A stretch of DNA of 64,000 nucleotides, taken from NCBI RefSeq assembly GCF_051842935.1, contig NZ_JBPXRR010000001.1:2666001-2730000 (forward strand), read 5' to 3'. Each line of letters begins with the position of its first letter. The first letter of the stretch is position 1. Positions 27,489-36,047 of the stretch are shown in pieces. Under the pieces are notes generated by a model. That model was given only the letters and a program-made list of their open reading frames with translations. It did no database searches and had not been told where the DNA came from. This DNA is from Pseudalkalibacillus sp051842935 (GTDB taxonomy: Bacteria > Bacillota > Bacilli > Bacillales > Fictibacillaceae). Position numbers and translations under genes: made by a program.

Positions 27489-28184
27489 ATGTCAAAGTAT
27501 TCAATTGAAGAATTTGTACGACAAACCTCCCAGGAAGATAAAGGAGAAGGCTTTTTCGAACTGGAAACGCCTCGAATCCTTGAGGTCAATTTAGATGGGA
27601 CTGTTTGGGCGAAAGCCGGGTCAATGGTGACGTATCATGGGCAGATCAAGTTTGTCCGTGAAGGGATCCTTGAACATGGAATCGGAAAAATGTTCAAGAA
27701 AGCACTGACGGGTGAAGGTGCTTCTCTTATGAAAGCGAATGGTTCCGGCAAGCTTTATCTCGCGGATCAGGGAAAGAAGATTTCCATCTTGCAGCTTCAG
27801 AACGATTCCATTTATGTGAATGGAAATGACCTGTTGGCGTTTGAGCCGTCGATTGATTGGGACATCAAGCTCATGCGCAGAATTACCGGTATGATGTCGG
27901 GTGGTCTGTTCAACGTGCACTGCCAGGGAACCGGGATGATTGCAATCACCTCCCATTATGAGCCGTTGACGATCCAGGTGAAGCCAGGACGTCCTGTGTT
28001 GACTGATCCGAATGCAACCGTCGCCTGGTCCGGGTCCCTCTCCCCAGACTTCCAGACGGACGTGTCGTTGAAAACGTTCTTCGGTCGAGGTAGCGGTGAA
28101 TCAATCCAAATGCGGTTCGAAGGAGACGGTTTCGTCGTCGTTCAACCATATGAAGAAGTGTACTTCCAGAACGAAAACAGTTGA
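27489..28184 (+). CDS. AIM24 family protein
   Basis: A 231-residue protein of the AIM24 (TIGR00266-like) family. It has the beta-rich core with GTVWAKAGSMVTYHGQIKF, the small-residue segment SGKLYLADQGKKI, and NVHCQGTGMIAITSHY with GRPVLTDPNATVAWSGSL. Bacterial members have no established function; the fold recalls TRAP-like RNA-binding rings and the yeast member acts in mitochondria. There is no signal peptide or membrane segment. It starts after AGGTGATTCG and ends at a strong terminator. Likely transcribed with the preceding lipoprotein or alone. Confidence 0.8.
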   Translation: MSKYSIEEFVRQTSQEDKGEGFFELETPRILEVNLDGTVWAKAGSMVTYHGQIKFVREGILEHGIGKMFKKALTGEGASLMKANGSGKLYLADQGKKISILQLQNDSIYVNGNDLLAFEPSIDWDIKLMRRITGMMSGGLFNVHCQGTGMIAITSHYEPLTIQVKPGRPVLTDPNATVAWSGSLSPDFQTDVSLKTFFGRGSGESIQMRFEGDGFVVVQPYEEVYFQNENS

Positions 28185-28191
28185 TTGGAAA

Positions 28192-28216
28192 AAGCGGCAG
28201 CGAGCCGCTTTTTTTC
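28192..28216 (+). terminator. Terminator of the AIM24 gene
   Basis: A perfect 7-bp stem AAGCGGC/GCCGCTT with a 5-nt loop, followed by a run of seven T residues on the plus strand. Confidence 0.9.
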
Positions 28217-28247
28217 TTTTTAAAAGAGTAAATTTTATGATTTCATG

Positions 28248-28386
28248 GGAAGTTCCCTTCATTCTTCGGGGGACTTTTTTTCAACTTGTGGAACTTTCTG
28301 GCCTATTCGTGGAACTTTCTTTTCAACTCGTGGAACTTTCCTGCTTTCTTGGGGAACTTTCACTTCTACTTGGGGAAGTCATTACC
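28248..28386. repeat. Tandem array of exact 21-bp units (GGAACTTTC type)
   Basis: Units begin at 28248, 28269, 28290, 28311, 28332 and 28353, with a partial one from 28374. The period is exactly 21 bp. The constant part is GGAACTTTC and the variable middle is followed by (A)CTYGT or CTTGG. The outer units are degenerate. It starts about 30 bp after the AIM24 terminator. The rest of the gap to 28503 shows no other structure. Confidence 0.85.
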
Positions 28387-28503
28387 TTTTTACTATACTA
28401 AAAGCCTCTTCATCTAAACCATCTCGAATGTTTCTGGAACTCTCGCTCACAATCATGTAACATTAACAAGGTAAAAGATAGCTGAACTTAGAGGAGCTTT
28501 TTA

Positions 28504-29361
28504 ATGGAAATTATATATATCATACTTGGTTTTGCGGTCGGTATTCTGTCCGGCTATTTTGGAATTGGAGGCGGATTCATCCTCACTCCGGTACTCATGT
28601 TGGTCGGATTTGCGCCAGTCGTTGCCATCACGACAAGCCTGATGTACGCCATCGGATCGTCTGTATCTGGCGTATGGGCGCATTTCAAAATGAACAACGT
28701 CGTTTGGAAAACCGCCCTCATTCTCGGAGCCAGCGGTGTGACCGCAACCCAGTTTGCAAAGCCTTTCGTGTTATGGCTTGATCAAAAGGGATATGACGAA
28801 ACGATCATCCCAATCATCTATGCGGTCATCATTGGATACTTTGCCTATTCGTTATTGAAAAAGAAAGACAAAAAGAAATTAGAACAGATGGGGAAACCAG
28901 GAATTCTGAAAACCCTCTTAATCGGATTCTTTGGTGGGCTCATGTCTGCCACATTAGGTGTAGGCGGCGGTTTCGTAATGGTACCCTTCATGATCTCTTT
29001 GATGGGCTTTCAGCCTAGAAAAGCGGTGGGGACAAGCTTAGTCAGCGTCTTGATGATTGTAACAGCTGGTTTCATCTCCTATTCAGTGTCCATCGATATC
29101 AACTATATGATCGGACTCTTGTTAGTTATAGGGGCGTTGTTTGGAAGCCAGGTCGGTGCGAAATTGACATCCTTTTATTCCAATGACCAGATCCAAAAAT
29201 ACTTTGGCCTACTCTACATCACGACCCTTGTCGGTATTCTGTTCGAACTGTTTAACTTCAATATCGCAGGCATGATTGCACTCGGCTTGTATGTCGTAAC
29301 TTTACTCGGCAAATTCACGATCGATCTTATACAGCGAAAGCAAAACGCTTCCGTATCGTAA
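28504..29361 (+). CDS. TauE/SafE family sulfite exporter-like membrane protein
   Basis: A 285-residue polytopic protein with the two-fold internal repeat of TauE/SafE permeases. Glycine-rich motifs recur at the start of each half: GILSGYFGIGGGFILTPVL at about residues 14-32 and GGLMSATLGVGGGFVMVPF near 145-163. About eight membrane segments are predicted by eye. Family members export sulfite, sulfoacetate or related organic anions, but the substrate here is unknown. The start follows AGAGGAGCTTTTTA. It is monocistronic and ends at a two-way terminator shared with pruA. Confidence 0.85.
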   Translation: MEIIYIILGFAVGILSGYFGIGGGFILTPVLMLVGFAPVVAITTSLMYAIGSSVSGVWAHFKMNNVVWKTALILGASGVTATQFAKPFVLWLDQKGYDETIIPIIYAVIIGYFAYSLLKKKDKKKLEQMGKPGILKTLLIGFFGGLMSATLGVGGGFVMVPFMISLMGFQPRKAVGTSLVSVLMIVTAGFISYSVSIDINYMIGLLLVIGALFGSQVGAKLTSFYSNDQIQKYFGLLYITTLVGILFELFNFNIAGMIALGLYVVTLLGKFTIDLIQRKQNASVS

Positions 29362-29370
29362 ACAAAAAAA

Positions 29371-29411
29371 TCCACCAGTTAGGGTAAGTCCAAGCTTACC
29401 CTGCTGGTGGA
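29371..29411. terminator. Bidirectional terminator between the TauE-like gene and pruA
   Basis: Nested inverted repeats TCCACCAG/CTGGTGGA and AGGGTAAG/CTTACCCT form a long stem. It is flanked by A7 on the left and T5 on the right, so it can serve both convergent genes. Confidence 0.9.
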
Positions 29412-29420
29412 TTTTTACTA

Positions 29421-30968
29421 TTAGTATTTTTCAGAGATGGTCTTAGCCTGCATATGGAGCATCAAGTAATCCGGACCGCCGGCTTTGGAATCCGTTCCTG
29501 ACATTTTGAACCCTCCGAAAGGCTGATAACCGACAATTGCGCCTGTACAATTACGGTTGAAATAGAGATTCCCTACATGGAAATCGTATTTCGCTTTTTC
29601 AAGATGGTCACGGTTATCTGAAATAACGGCGCCAGTCAAACCATATTCCGTATTGTTGGCGATTTCGATTGCTTCATCAAAATCTTTTGCCTTTGTAAAG
29701 CAGACGACAGGACCAAATATCTCTTCCTGCTGCATTCGGGACTGAGGATCGAGATCCGCAAAAATGGTAGGTTCGATGAAATATCCTACGGAATCATCAC
29801 CTTTACCACCCGTGACCAGACGTCCTTCTTCTTTTCCGACCTCGATATAACTCATTATCTTGTCAAAGGCACTTTGGTCAACGACCGGACCCATATAGAC
29901 ATTTTCTTCTGACGCATTTCCTACCGTTAATTCTTCCGTCCGTTTTTTCACCATATCGAGCACTTCGTCGTACACATCCTCATGGACGACTGCACGTGAC
30001 CCTGATGAACATTTTTGTCCTGAAAAACCGAAAGCGGACACGATGATAGCGTCAGCAGCTGTTTCCAAGTCAGCTTGGTTATCAACGACAACAGTGTCCT
30101 TACCACCCATTTCAGCAATCACTTGTTTCAAGTGGTTCTGGCCTTCCTGGATTTCAGAAGCACGCTTGATGATCCGTGTTCCTACATCCCGTGAACCAGT
30201 AAAGGAAATGAGCGATGTTTTCGGATGGTCGACCAGGTAGTCACCTACTTCTCCGCCACTTCCAGGGACGAAATTCAATACACCCTTCGGTAGACCTGCT
30301 TCTTCAAGTACTTCCACGAATTTTGCCGCAATGACTGGACTGTTGCTTGCCGGCTTCATCACGACTGTACTTCCGGTTACGAGCGGCGCTACTGTTGTAC
30401 CTGCCATGATAGCGAATGCGAGATTCCAAGGTGGAATGACGACAGATACACCTGTAGGCGTATAAATGTATCGGTTTTGTTCACCTGGACGGCTTTCAAC
30501 CGGTTTCCCTTCCTTCAACTGAATCATTTGGCGACCATAGTATTCAAGGAAGTCGATTGCTTCGGCAGTATCTGCATCGGCCTCTTTCCATGGTTTACCC
30601 ACTTCATAAACCAAGTAAGCGGAAAATTCATGTTTGCGGCGACGGATGATGCTTGCTGCACGGAATAGTAGCTCAGCACGTGCTCTTTCATCCCATTTCC
30701 TCCAACTCTCGAAAGCTTCTGAAGCTGCTTCTACTGCTTGATCGGCGATCTTCTGATCCGCTTTAGAGACGTGACCGACAACTTGGTCAGTATCGGCCGG
30801 ATTGCGGGAAACAATCTCATCTTCTGTACGAATCCTTTTACCATTGACGAGCAGATCGTGTTTCTCTCCTAATTCTGCTTTCACTTTTTGTAAAGCCTCT
30901 TCAAAAGCCTTTATATTTTCTTCCACTGTAAAATCAGTAAAGGGTTCGTGCTTATAAGGTGTTACCAC
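29421..30968 (-). CDS. pruA: 1-pyrroline-5-carboxylate dehydrogenase
   Basis: A 515-residue aldehyde dehydrogenase-superfamily enzyme that oxidises glutamate semialdehyde/P5C to glutamate, the last step of proline and arginine use (RocA in B. subtilis). Length and N-terminus (PYKHEPFTDFTVEENI) are those of the P5CDH group. The catalytic Glu is in IAEMGGKDT and the nucleophile Cys in FGFSGQKCSSGSR. It uses a GTG start 7 nt after AAAGGAG. A palindrome CTGAAAATCGTTTTCAG lies just upstream. A terminator separates it from the aromatic operon, so it is a separate transcription unit. No proline dehydrogenase is adjacent. Confidence 0.92.
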   Translation of the reverse strand: MVTPYKHEPFTDFTVEENIKAFEEALQKVKAELGEKHDLLVNGKRIRTEDEIVSRNPADTDQVVGHVSKADQKIADQAVEAASEAFESWRKWDERARAELLFRAASIIRRRKHEFSAYLVYEVGKPWKEADADTAEAIDFLEYYGRQMIQLKEGKPVESRPGEQNRYIYTPTGVSVVIPPWNLAFAIMAGTTVAPLVTGSTVVMKPASNSPVIAAKFVEVLEEAGLPKGVLNFVPGSGGEVGDYLVDHPKTSLISFTGSRDVGTRIIKRASEIQEGQNHLKQVIAEMGGKDTVVVDNQADLETAADAIIVSAFGFSGQKCSSGSRAVVHEDVYDEVLDMVKKRTEELTVGNASEENVYMGPVVDQSAFDKIMSYIEVGKEEGRLVTGGKGDDSVGYFIEPTIFADLDPQSRMQQEEIFGPVVCFTKAKDFDEAIEIANNTEYGLTGAVISDNRDHLEKAKYDFHVGNLYFNRNCTGAIVGYQPFGGFKMSGTDSKAGGPDYLMLHMQAKTISEKY

Positions 30969-30995
30969 AATGAATTCTCCTTTCCAAATTACATG

Positions 30996-31012
30996 CTGAA
31001 AATCGTTTTCAG
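30996..31012. promoter_or_regulatory. Operator-like palindrome upstream of pruA
   Basis: CTGAAAATCGTTTTCAG is a perfect 7-bp inverted repeat with a 3-nt centre, 28 bp before the pruA start. It resembles a cre site but has one extra base between the half-sites, so the binding protein is unknown. Confidence 0.4.
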
Positions 31013-31070
31013 TCGTCTCGTTCCCTGTTGCTTAGGGGTAGTAAACGAGGAATTTTCATAGGAAAACATA

Positions 31071-31108
31071 TAAAAAAACAACGAGCTCGATTTATTCAAG
31101 CTCGTTGT
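31071..31108 (-). terminator. Terminator of the aromatic catabolic operon
   Basis: A perfect 10-bp inverted repeat ACAACGAGCT/AGCTCGTTGT (31078-31108), followed on the minus strand by TTTTTTTA. It lies 16 bp after the dctM-like stop. Confidence 0.9.
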
Positions 31109-31123
31109 CTTCTTCAGCAATTT

Positions 31124-32404
31124 TTAAAGGTTGAACATATTCGGTATCCAAAGCACCGCATCTTCCCAATAGGTGATGACAAATAAGATCAGAATGCCCA
31201 TGATTAAAAACGGCATGGTCGCTTTGACCAGACGTTCAAACCTCACCTCTGCGATAGAGGAGACGATGAAAAGACCTGTTCCTACAGGAGGGGTCAACAA
31301 CCCTATTGTCAGGTTGATACAGATAATAACGCCAAAGTGGATCGGGTCGATTTGGAAGGCTGTCAACAAAGGCATGAAGACAGGAACAAGGATGATGAGT
31401 GCAGCGATCCCATCCAAAACCGCTCCGAGCAACAATAAGAACAAATTCACCAACAGTAAAAATACAATCGGACTATCCGACAAAGTCAGCATCGAATCCA
31501 ATATCATTTGAGGAATCTGTTCAAATGCGATCATCCAGCCGAATATGTTCGCCATGGCAATCAGAAACGTGACAGTCGCCGTACTGATTACAGTATTTAC
31601 GAGAATTTGTGGTAATTTCCGAACACCCAACTCCTTGTAAAAGAAGGCCCCTACCAGATAAGCGACCACACAGGCAATCGCAGCTGATTCTGTTGCAGTG
31701 AAGGCTCCACTTAATATTCCAAAAATGATGATGAACGGTACGAGCAAAGCTGGAATGACGTTTAAACTACTCCTGAGGATTTCTGCGCCTTTTGACCGTT
31801 CATGCTTCGGAAAATTGTATTTGTAACCTAGGAAAGCAATCAGTGAAATGAACCCGATCCCGTACATGATGCCTGGAATGATCCCGGCCATGAACAACCC
31901 ACCGATGGACGTACCAGACAACGTCCCATAGATGATGAAGATCATACTTGGCGGAATGATCGGTGCTACGATGGATGAAGCCAAGGTCAGAGCTGAAGAA
32001 AATTCCTTCTTATACCCTTCCCTCTCCATTTCAGGAACCATTACCTTACTCATCATTGCAGCTTGAGCATTCGCCGACCCCAAAATCGAAGCCAAAAACA
32101 TGTTGGCTACAATCGTTACGTAAGCTAGTCCGCCTCGAAAATGTCCGAACAGTACTTTCGCGAACTTTACTAGTCTTGTAGTGATGCCCCCTCCATTCAT
32201 CAGTTCTCCCGCAAGCATAAAGAGAGGTATGGCAAGTAAGCCGAAGTTATCCAGCCCCGAAAACAAACGCATCGGGGTAGAAGATAACAACACCGTATTC
32301 CCCATCACAAAGAAATACAAAATCGTCGTCATTCCTAACACGAGTGAAATTGGTATGCCCATAAACAGGAACACGAAAAACATCAGAATTACGACAAACG
32401 TCAT
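31124..32404 (-). CDS. TRAP transporter large permease subunit (DctM-like)
   Basis: A 426-residue integral membrane protein with about 12 helices, of the DctM family. It is the ion-coupled channel subunit of a tripartite ATP-independent periplasmic transporter. Characteristic segments are FMGIPISLVLGM near the N-terminus, LFMLAGELMNGGGITTRLV, ILGSANAQAAMMSKVM, and NLTIGLLTPPVGTGLFI near the C-terminus. It is the last gene of the operon and overlaps dctQ by 4 bp. Its place after the ring-cleavage genes suggests uptake of the aromatic substrate of the operon, an inference from context. Confidence 0.93.
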   Translation of the reverse strand: MTFVVILMFFVFLFMGIPISLVLGMTTILYFFVMGNTVLLSSTPMRLFSGLDNFGLLAIPLFMLAGELMNGGGITTRLVKFAKVLFGHFRGGLAYVTIVANMFLASILGSANAQAAMMSKVMVPEMEREGYKKEFSSALTLASSIVAPIIPPSMIFIIYGTLSGTSIGGLFMAGIIPGIMYGIGFISLIAFLGYKYNFPKHERSKGAEILRSSLNVIPALLVPFIIIFGILSGAFTATESAAIACVVAYLVGAFFYKELGVRKLPQILVNTVISTATVTFLIAMANIFGWMIAFEQIPQMILDSMLTLSDSPIVFLLLVNLFLLLLGAVLDGIAALIILVPVFMPLLTAFQIDPIHFGVIICINLTIGLLTPPVGTGLFIVSSIAEVRFERLVKATMPFLIMGILILFVITYWEDAVLWIPNMFNL

Positions 32405-32880
32405 TGCGCAACATCCCCTCTGACGACCTCAAGCAAGTTCGCAATTAAATGAATTGATGCAAAGGTCAACCCGACGGGAACGACTAAATACGGAATCCAC
32501 ATCGGAAGTAATAAAGAGGTGGATCTCTGAAATGCTACGCTTGGTGATAACACCCACTGGAAACTATAGTAGATAATCAATAGGAGAAAGGCGAGCATCA
32601 ACAAGTGTCCTAGAATGCTAACCGCTTGTTTTACCTTTAACGGCAAGTAATCCATGACAATGGATACAGCAGCCTGGGACCTATACTTCAGTCCCAGACT
32701 CCCTCCAATAAAGCTGACCCAAATTAATAGAAAAATAGACACTTCACCCGCCCACGATAGAGGTGCATTGAACACATACCTGAACAGCACAGCCAATGTC
32801 ACAATGACAGCCATTGAAAACATCAGAACAATGGATATATATTTTTCGAGCAGTGATATGCCATTGCTCAAAGCTTTCAT
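32401..32880 (-). CDS. TRAP transporter small permease subunit (DctQ-like)
   Basis: A 159-residue protein with four hydrophobic helices, the DctQ-type partner of the large permease. It contains the conserved W-x-E-E-like early segment (APLSWAGEVSIFLLIWVSFIGGSLG) and a charged turn KYRSQAAVSIVMDYLP. The start follows AAAGGGGGTTATCTT, 23 bp after the binding-protein gene, and its stop overlaps the dctM start (ATGA). All three TRAP parts are thus present and complete. Confidence 0.9.
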   Translation of the reverse strand: MKALSNGISLLEKYISIVLMFSMAVIVTLAVLFRYVFNAPLSWAGEVSIFLLIWVSFIGGSLGLKYRSQAAVSIVMDYLPLKVKQAVSILGHLLMLAFLLLIIYYSFQWVLSPSVAFQRSTSLLLPMWIPYLVVPVGLTFASIHLIANLLEVVRGDVAQ

Positions 32881-32903
32881 AAGATAACCCCCTTTAGGAT
32901 TGC

Positions 32904-33920
32904 TTAGTCACGGAAGGTGTCGATGAATTCTTGAATGAGAGGGTCTTTCTTTCCGTACTTTTCATCAAATTGCTTTTTATATGGATCAAAGAGTGAAGAA
33001 TCAATTTCATAGATCTCCATTCCTTCATCTTTAAGCGTTTGTTTGAATTCTTCTTCTTGTCCCGCTCTCGTCAAAGCCGCATATTCTGCTGCTGCCGAAA
33101 TCGCTTCTTGGATGATTTTCTGATCCGATTCAGGCATGCCTTCAAACGTATTCTTATTGACGATTGCTACCGCAGGCCAAACCATGTGGTTCGTCACGGC
33201 ACCATACTTTACAACTTCAAAGTATTTGTTCGTGATGGTTGCATCCAGGTCCATATCCATCCCGTCAATGACGCCAGTTTGTACAGCGGAATAGACCTCT
33301 GGAAGTGGAAGACCTTCAGTAGATGCACCCAATGAAGTGTAGAAGTCCTGCATTGGCGGACTTGGTGTTACACGCAGCTTAAGTCCATCCATGTCTGCCG
33401 GCTTTTCAATCTTTTTATCTTTAGACAGCATGACGCGTTGTCCAGCGAAAAAGTAATCAAGACCTACCATGCCTTGCTCATCTAATGTACCTAAGATTTT
33501 CTTCGCTATTTCACTGTCACGCGCTTCATTCGCTTCCTTAAGATCTTTGAAAGCATATGGCGTGAACCAGGCTGCAAAAGAAGGAGACCGAGAACTCATA
33601 TACGCTGCAGTGATAAATCCGAAATCCACTGAGCCAGCAGAAATTTGTTCAACCATATCCGCTTCCGTTCCTAGCTGACTGGACGGATAGATTTCCATTT
33701 GCATCCGACCATCCGAGCGCTCGTCCAATTCCTCTGCGAATTTTTCAGCTGCTTTGTGCCACATATGACTTGGCGGTGTTATGTGAGCGAGTTTGAAATT
33801 ATACGTTTGATCCGAGTCTGCGTTGGCTGGTTCTGAGCCCCCATCATTACTACATGCCGCGGACAGAATGACCATAAGCGCTATAACCAACAATGAAACA
33901 CTTTTAACGACCTTCCTCAT
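32904..33920 (-). CDS. TRAP transporter substrate-binding lipoprotein (DctP-like)
   Basis: A 338-residue predicted lipoprotein: signal peptide starting MRKVVKSVSLL and lipobox LSAAC near residue 22. In Gram-positives such receptors are tethered to the membrane. DctP-family features include FKLAHITPPSHMWHKAAEKFAEEL, YPSSQLGTEADMVEQI, and the arginine-containing GLKLRVTPSPP stretch that binds a carboxylate. The chosen ATG at 33920 follows GGAGGGGTATGAA. The conserved arginine fits a carboxylate substrate such as anthranilate, but the ligand cannot be predicted by reading alone. Confidence 0.9.
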   Translation of the reverse strand: MRKVVKSVSLLVIALMVILSAACSNDGGSEPANADSDQTYNFKLAHITPPSHMWHKAAEKFAEELDERSDGRMQMEIYPSSQLGTEADMVEQISAGSVDFGFITAAYMSSRSPSFAAWFTPYAFKDLKEANEARDSEIAKKILGTLDEQGMVGLDYFFAGQRVMLSKDKKIEKPADMDGLKLRVTPSPPMQDFYTSLGASTEGLPLPEVYSAVQTGVIDGMDMDLDATITNKYFEVVKYGAVTNHMVWPAVAIVNKNTFEGMPESDQKIIQEAISAAAEYAALTRAGQEEEFKQTLKDEGMEIYEIDSSLFDPYKKQFDEKYGKKDPLIQEFIDTFRD

Positions 33921-34002
33921 TTCATACCCCTCCATTTTCATTAGAGATTCAACAACCCATGTCCCAATATTTTTTATGTATTTCTTAGGAGTATAGAGAA
34001 TT

Positions 34003-34203
34003 TCATGAATGATTCATCTTGCTTTCCTCTTTCGACACACCGCCCGTTGCCCAATTCTCGTTTGGAATTTCATATAGCAACACACGGATTCTTTCAATAT
34101 CGGTACCGGTACTTCTATGGATCGCTTCTGTCACTTCTTTAATCAATGTCCGCTTCTGTTCCTTACTGCGACCTTCCAGGATGTGAATTTGTGCGATAGG
34201 CAT
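34003..34203 (-). CDS. 4-oxalocrotonate tautomerase family enzyme
   Basis: A 66-residue tautomerase. Processing of the initiator Met exposes Pro1 (MPIAQIHILEGR), the catalytic base of the 4-OT family, and Arg11 in the same segment is also conserved. It interconverts enol and keto forms of 4-oxalocrotonate in meta-cleavage pathways. It starts after GGAGGATGAATA, 14 bp behind the decarboxylase gene. Here it would tautomerise the deamination product of 2-aminomuconate. Confidence 0.88.
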   Translation of the reverse strand: MPIAQIHILEGRSKEQKRTLIKEVTEAIHRSTGTDIERIRVLLYEIPNENWATGGVSKEESKMNHS

Positions 34204-34217
34204 TATTCATCCTCCGA

Positions 34218-34988
34218 TCACTTGATGTCTAAGTTCAATGAACCTAATTTTTCATATCGGACTTCTACATGGTCCCCACTGTTCACATCAATCGCCTCTG
34301 TAAAACCACCGACAAGAACGACCATACCAGGCTTGATGGTTTGCTCCGTCCGACTCAACATCTTAGCGAGCATCGCAACCGACCTGACAGGGTGACCTAG
34401 TACAGCTGCGCCTGTTCCAGAATGGAGCATTTCTCCGTTCCGGTACATGGCCACACCCATTTCATCCCATGCAGTATGATACGGAGAAAAGGCTTGGTCT
34501 CCTAAGATGAATTTCGTTGAGGATGCATTATCTGCAATCACATCAACCAGTGTGAACGAAAAGTTTTTGTAACGGCTATCAATGACTTCAATAGCAGGGA
34601 AAATGCATTCGGTCGCCATCCACACATCCCGTGGTGTGACATGTTCCCCTCCTAATTCCTTGTTCAATACGAAGGCGATTTCAGGTTCAACACGAGGATG
34701 GATCAGTTGGTCCATGTGAAGAACAGGTTCTGACAGCTCCATCGATTGCGTCAATCTTCCATAGATCGGCTCATCGACTCCAACTGAAATTTGCTTCGCC
34801 TTGCTCGTCAAACCCATCTTCCAACCGACCATCTTGTCTCCACGTTCTTGTGCGAAGTCTATACACATTTTCTGAATATCATAAGCATCATTCACATTCA
34901 GTGAGGGATGTTCAATGGTCACTTTATCCATATCCCTGCCTGTCCGTTGATGTTGATCGATTCTTTCCGCTAATTGTTTTAAATCCAA
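34218..34988 (-). CDS. 4-oxalocrotonate decarboxylase (DmpH/XylI-like)
   Basis: A 256-residue member of the hydratase/decarboxylase family. Of the two family members in this operon, this one looks like the decarboxylase. It has KMVGWKMGLTSKAKQISVGV, IADNASSTKFILGD, and GTGAAVLGHPVRSVAMLAKML, which resemble DmpH/NbaG rather than the hydratase (the other has DNASSGLYVLG and AALDNPANCVAWLANKL). Metal ligands are in the PRVEPEIAFVL stretch. It decarboxylates 4-oxalocrotonate to 2-hydroxypenta-2,4-dienoate, usually in a complex with the hydratase. The start is a TTG at 34988 spaced from AAAGGAG; no ATG in frame fits better. Confidence 0.85.
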   Translation of the reverse strand: MDLKQLAERIDQHQRTGRDMDKVTIEHPSLNVNDAYDIQKMCIDFAQERGDKMVGWKMGLTSKAKQISVGVDEPIYGRLTQSMELSEPVLHMDQLIHPRVEPEIAFVLNKELGGEHVTPRDVWMATECIFPAIEVIDSRYKNFSFTLVDVIADNASSTKFILGDQAFSPYHTAWDEMGVAMYRNGEMLHSGTGAAVLGHPVRSVAMLAKMLSRTEQTIKPGMVVLVGGFTEAIDVNSGDHVEVRYEKLGSLNLDIK

Positions 34989-35003
34989 TTTCCATTCTCC
35001 TTT

Positions 35004-36023
35004 CTATCCAATCGGTGTTTTTCTATTTGCCAAATCACTTGCTACATCTAGAATCATATCTTCTTGTCCACCGACTACCCGTTGCTTTCCTAGTTCTACA
35101 AGAATGTCCCGTGCATCAACCCCGAACTTATCGGCAGCACGGTTGGCATGTAAGAGAAAACTGGAGTAGACACCAGCATAACCAAGGACAAGGCTGCCTT
35201 TCGTAATTTCCTGTGGTTTAGGGAGAATCGGCGCTACAGCCTCTTCTGCCAGATCCATCATTTTGTATAAATCGATTCCGGTTTGGATTCCTAATCGATC
35301 CAAGACCGCAACAAGCACCTCTGTCTGGGTGTTGCCAGCGCCTGCACCTAAACAACGGACACTTCCATCAATCCATGTCGCTCCTTCTTCAATGGCCGCA
35401 ATTGAGTTCGCCATTGCAAGGGATAGGTTGTTATGGGCGTGGAAACCGATTTGAATGGACACTTCATTTTTCAAGGCACGAATCCGTTCTCTCACTTCAT
35501 GTGGCAGCATCGCACCAGCAGAATCAACGACATAGACCGTATCCGCTCCATAGCTTTCCATCAGCTTGGCTTGCTCTACAAGCTTTTCAACCGGAACCAT
35601 GTGCGCCATCATCAGAAATCCGACCGTCTCCATCCCTAATTCTTTTGACAACATGATATGCTGCTTAGAAACGTCTGCTTCTGTCACATGTGTGGCTATC
35701 CGAGCCATTCGCGCGCCTATGTTTGCGGCTTCTTTCAATTCATGGACTGTACCAATGCCAGGTAAAAGTAGTACGCCGATTTTCGCTTGTCGGCTAACTG
35801 AAACAGCTGCTTCAATCAACTTCATTTCATCGGTACCCGACAAACCATATTGCAAGGAAGATCCACCGATTCCATCACCATGAGAAACTTCAATGTATGG
35901 CACATTCGCATCATCCAGCATTTGCACAACTTCTCTCACCTGATCCACGGTAAATTGATGACCGATCGCATGACTGCCATCCCGAAGTGCAACCTCTGTA
36001 ATCGTTACCTCCCGCTGCTTCAT
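35004..36023 (-). CDS. dmpG: 4-hydroxy-2-oxovalerate aldolase
   Basis: A 339-residue DmpG-type aldolase. It splits 4-hydroxy-2-oxovalerate into pyruvate and acetaldehyde, which is channelled to the acylating dehydrogenase encoded next to it. Signature segments: TEVALRDGSHAIGHQFT (metal-binding Asp in the LRDGSH motif), VSHGDGIGGSS, and GFHAHNNLSLAMANS with the two metal-binding histidines. The start follows AGAAAGGAGTTCTGAT. The normal C-terminal helical communication domain is present (QEDMILDVASDLA). Confidence 0.95.
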   Translation of the reverse strand: MKQREVTITEVALRDGSHAIGHQFTVDQVREVVQMLDDANVPYIEVSHGDGIGGSSLQYGLSGTDEMKLIEAAVSVSRQAKIGVLLLPGIGTVHELKEAANIGARMARIATHVTEADVSKQHIMLSKELGMETVGFLMMAHMVPVEKLVEQAKLMESYGADTVYVVDSAGAMLPHEVRERIRALKNEVSIQIGFHAHNNLSLAMANSIAAIEEGATWIDGSVRCLGAGAGNTQTEVLVAVLDRLGIQTGIDLYKMMDLAEEAVAPILPKPQEITKGSLVLGYAGVYSSFLLHANRAADKFGVDARDILVELGKQRVVGGQEDMILDVASDLANRKTPIG

Positions 36024-36047
36024 ATCAGAACTCCTTTCTTGTAAAAA

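Noticed and set aside
28096..28401. Plus-strand frames through the GGAACTTTC array (LVELS / RGTFFST repeats)
   Set aside because: They begin inside the AIM24 gene, pass its strong terminator, and owe their regularity to the 21-bp repeat.
29421..30968. pruA as part of the aromatic operon
   Set aside because: A strong terminator at 31071-31108 and a separate upstream palindrome divide them; the enzyme is a clear P5C dehydrogenase.
30996..31012. cre site upstream of pruA
   Set aside because: CTGAAAATCGTTTTCAG has one base too many between the half-sites for the cre consensus; kept only as an unassigned palindrome.
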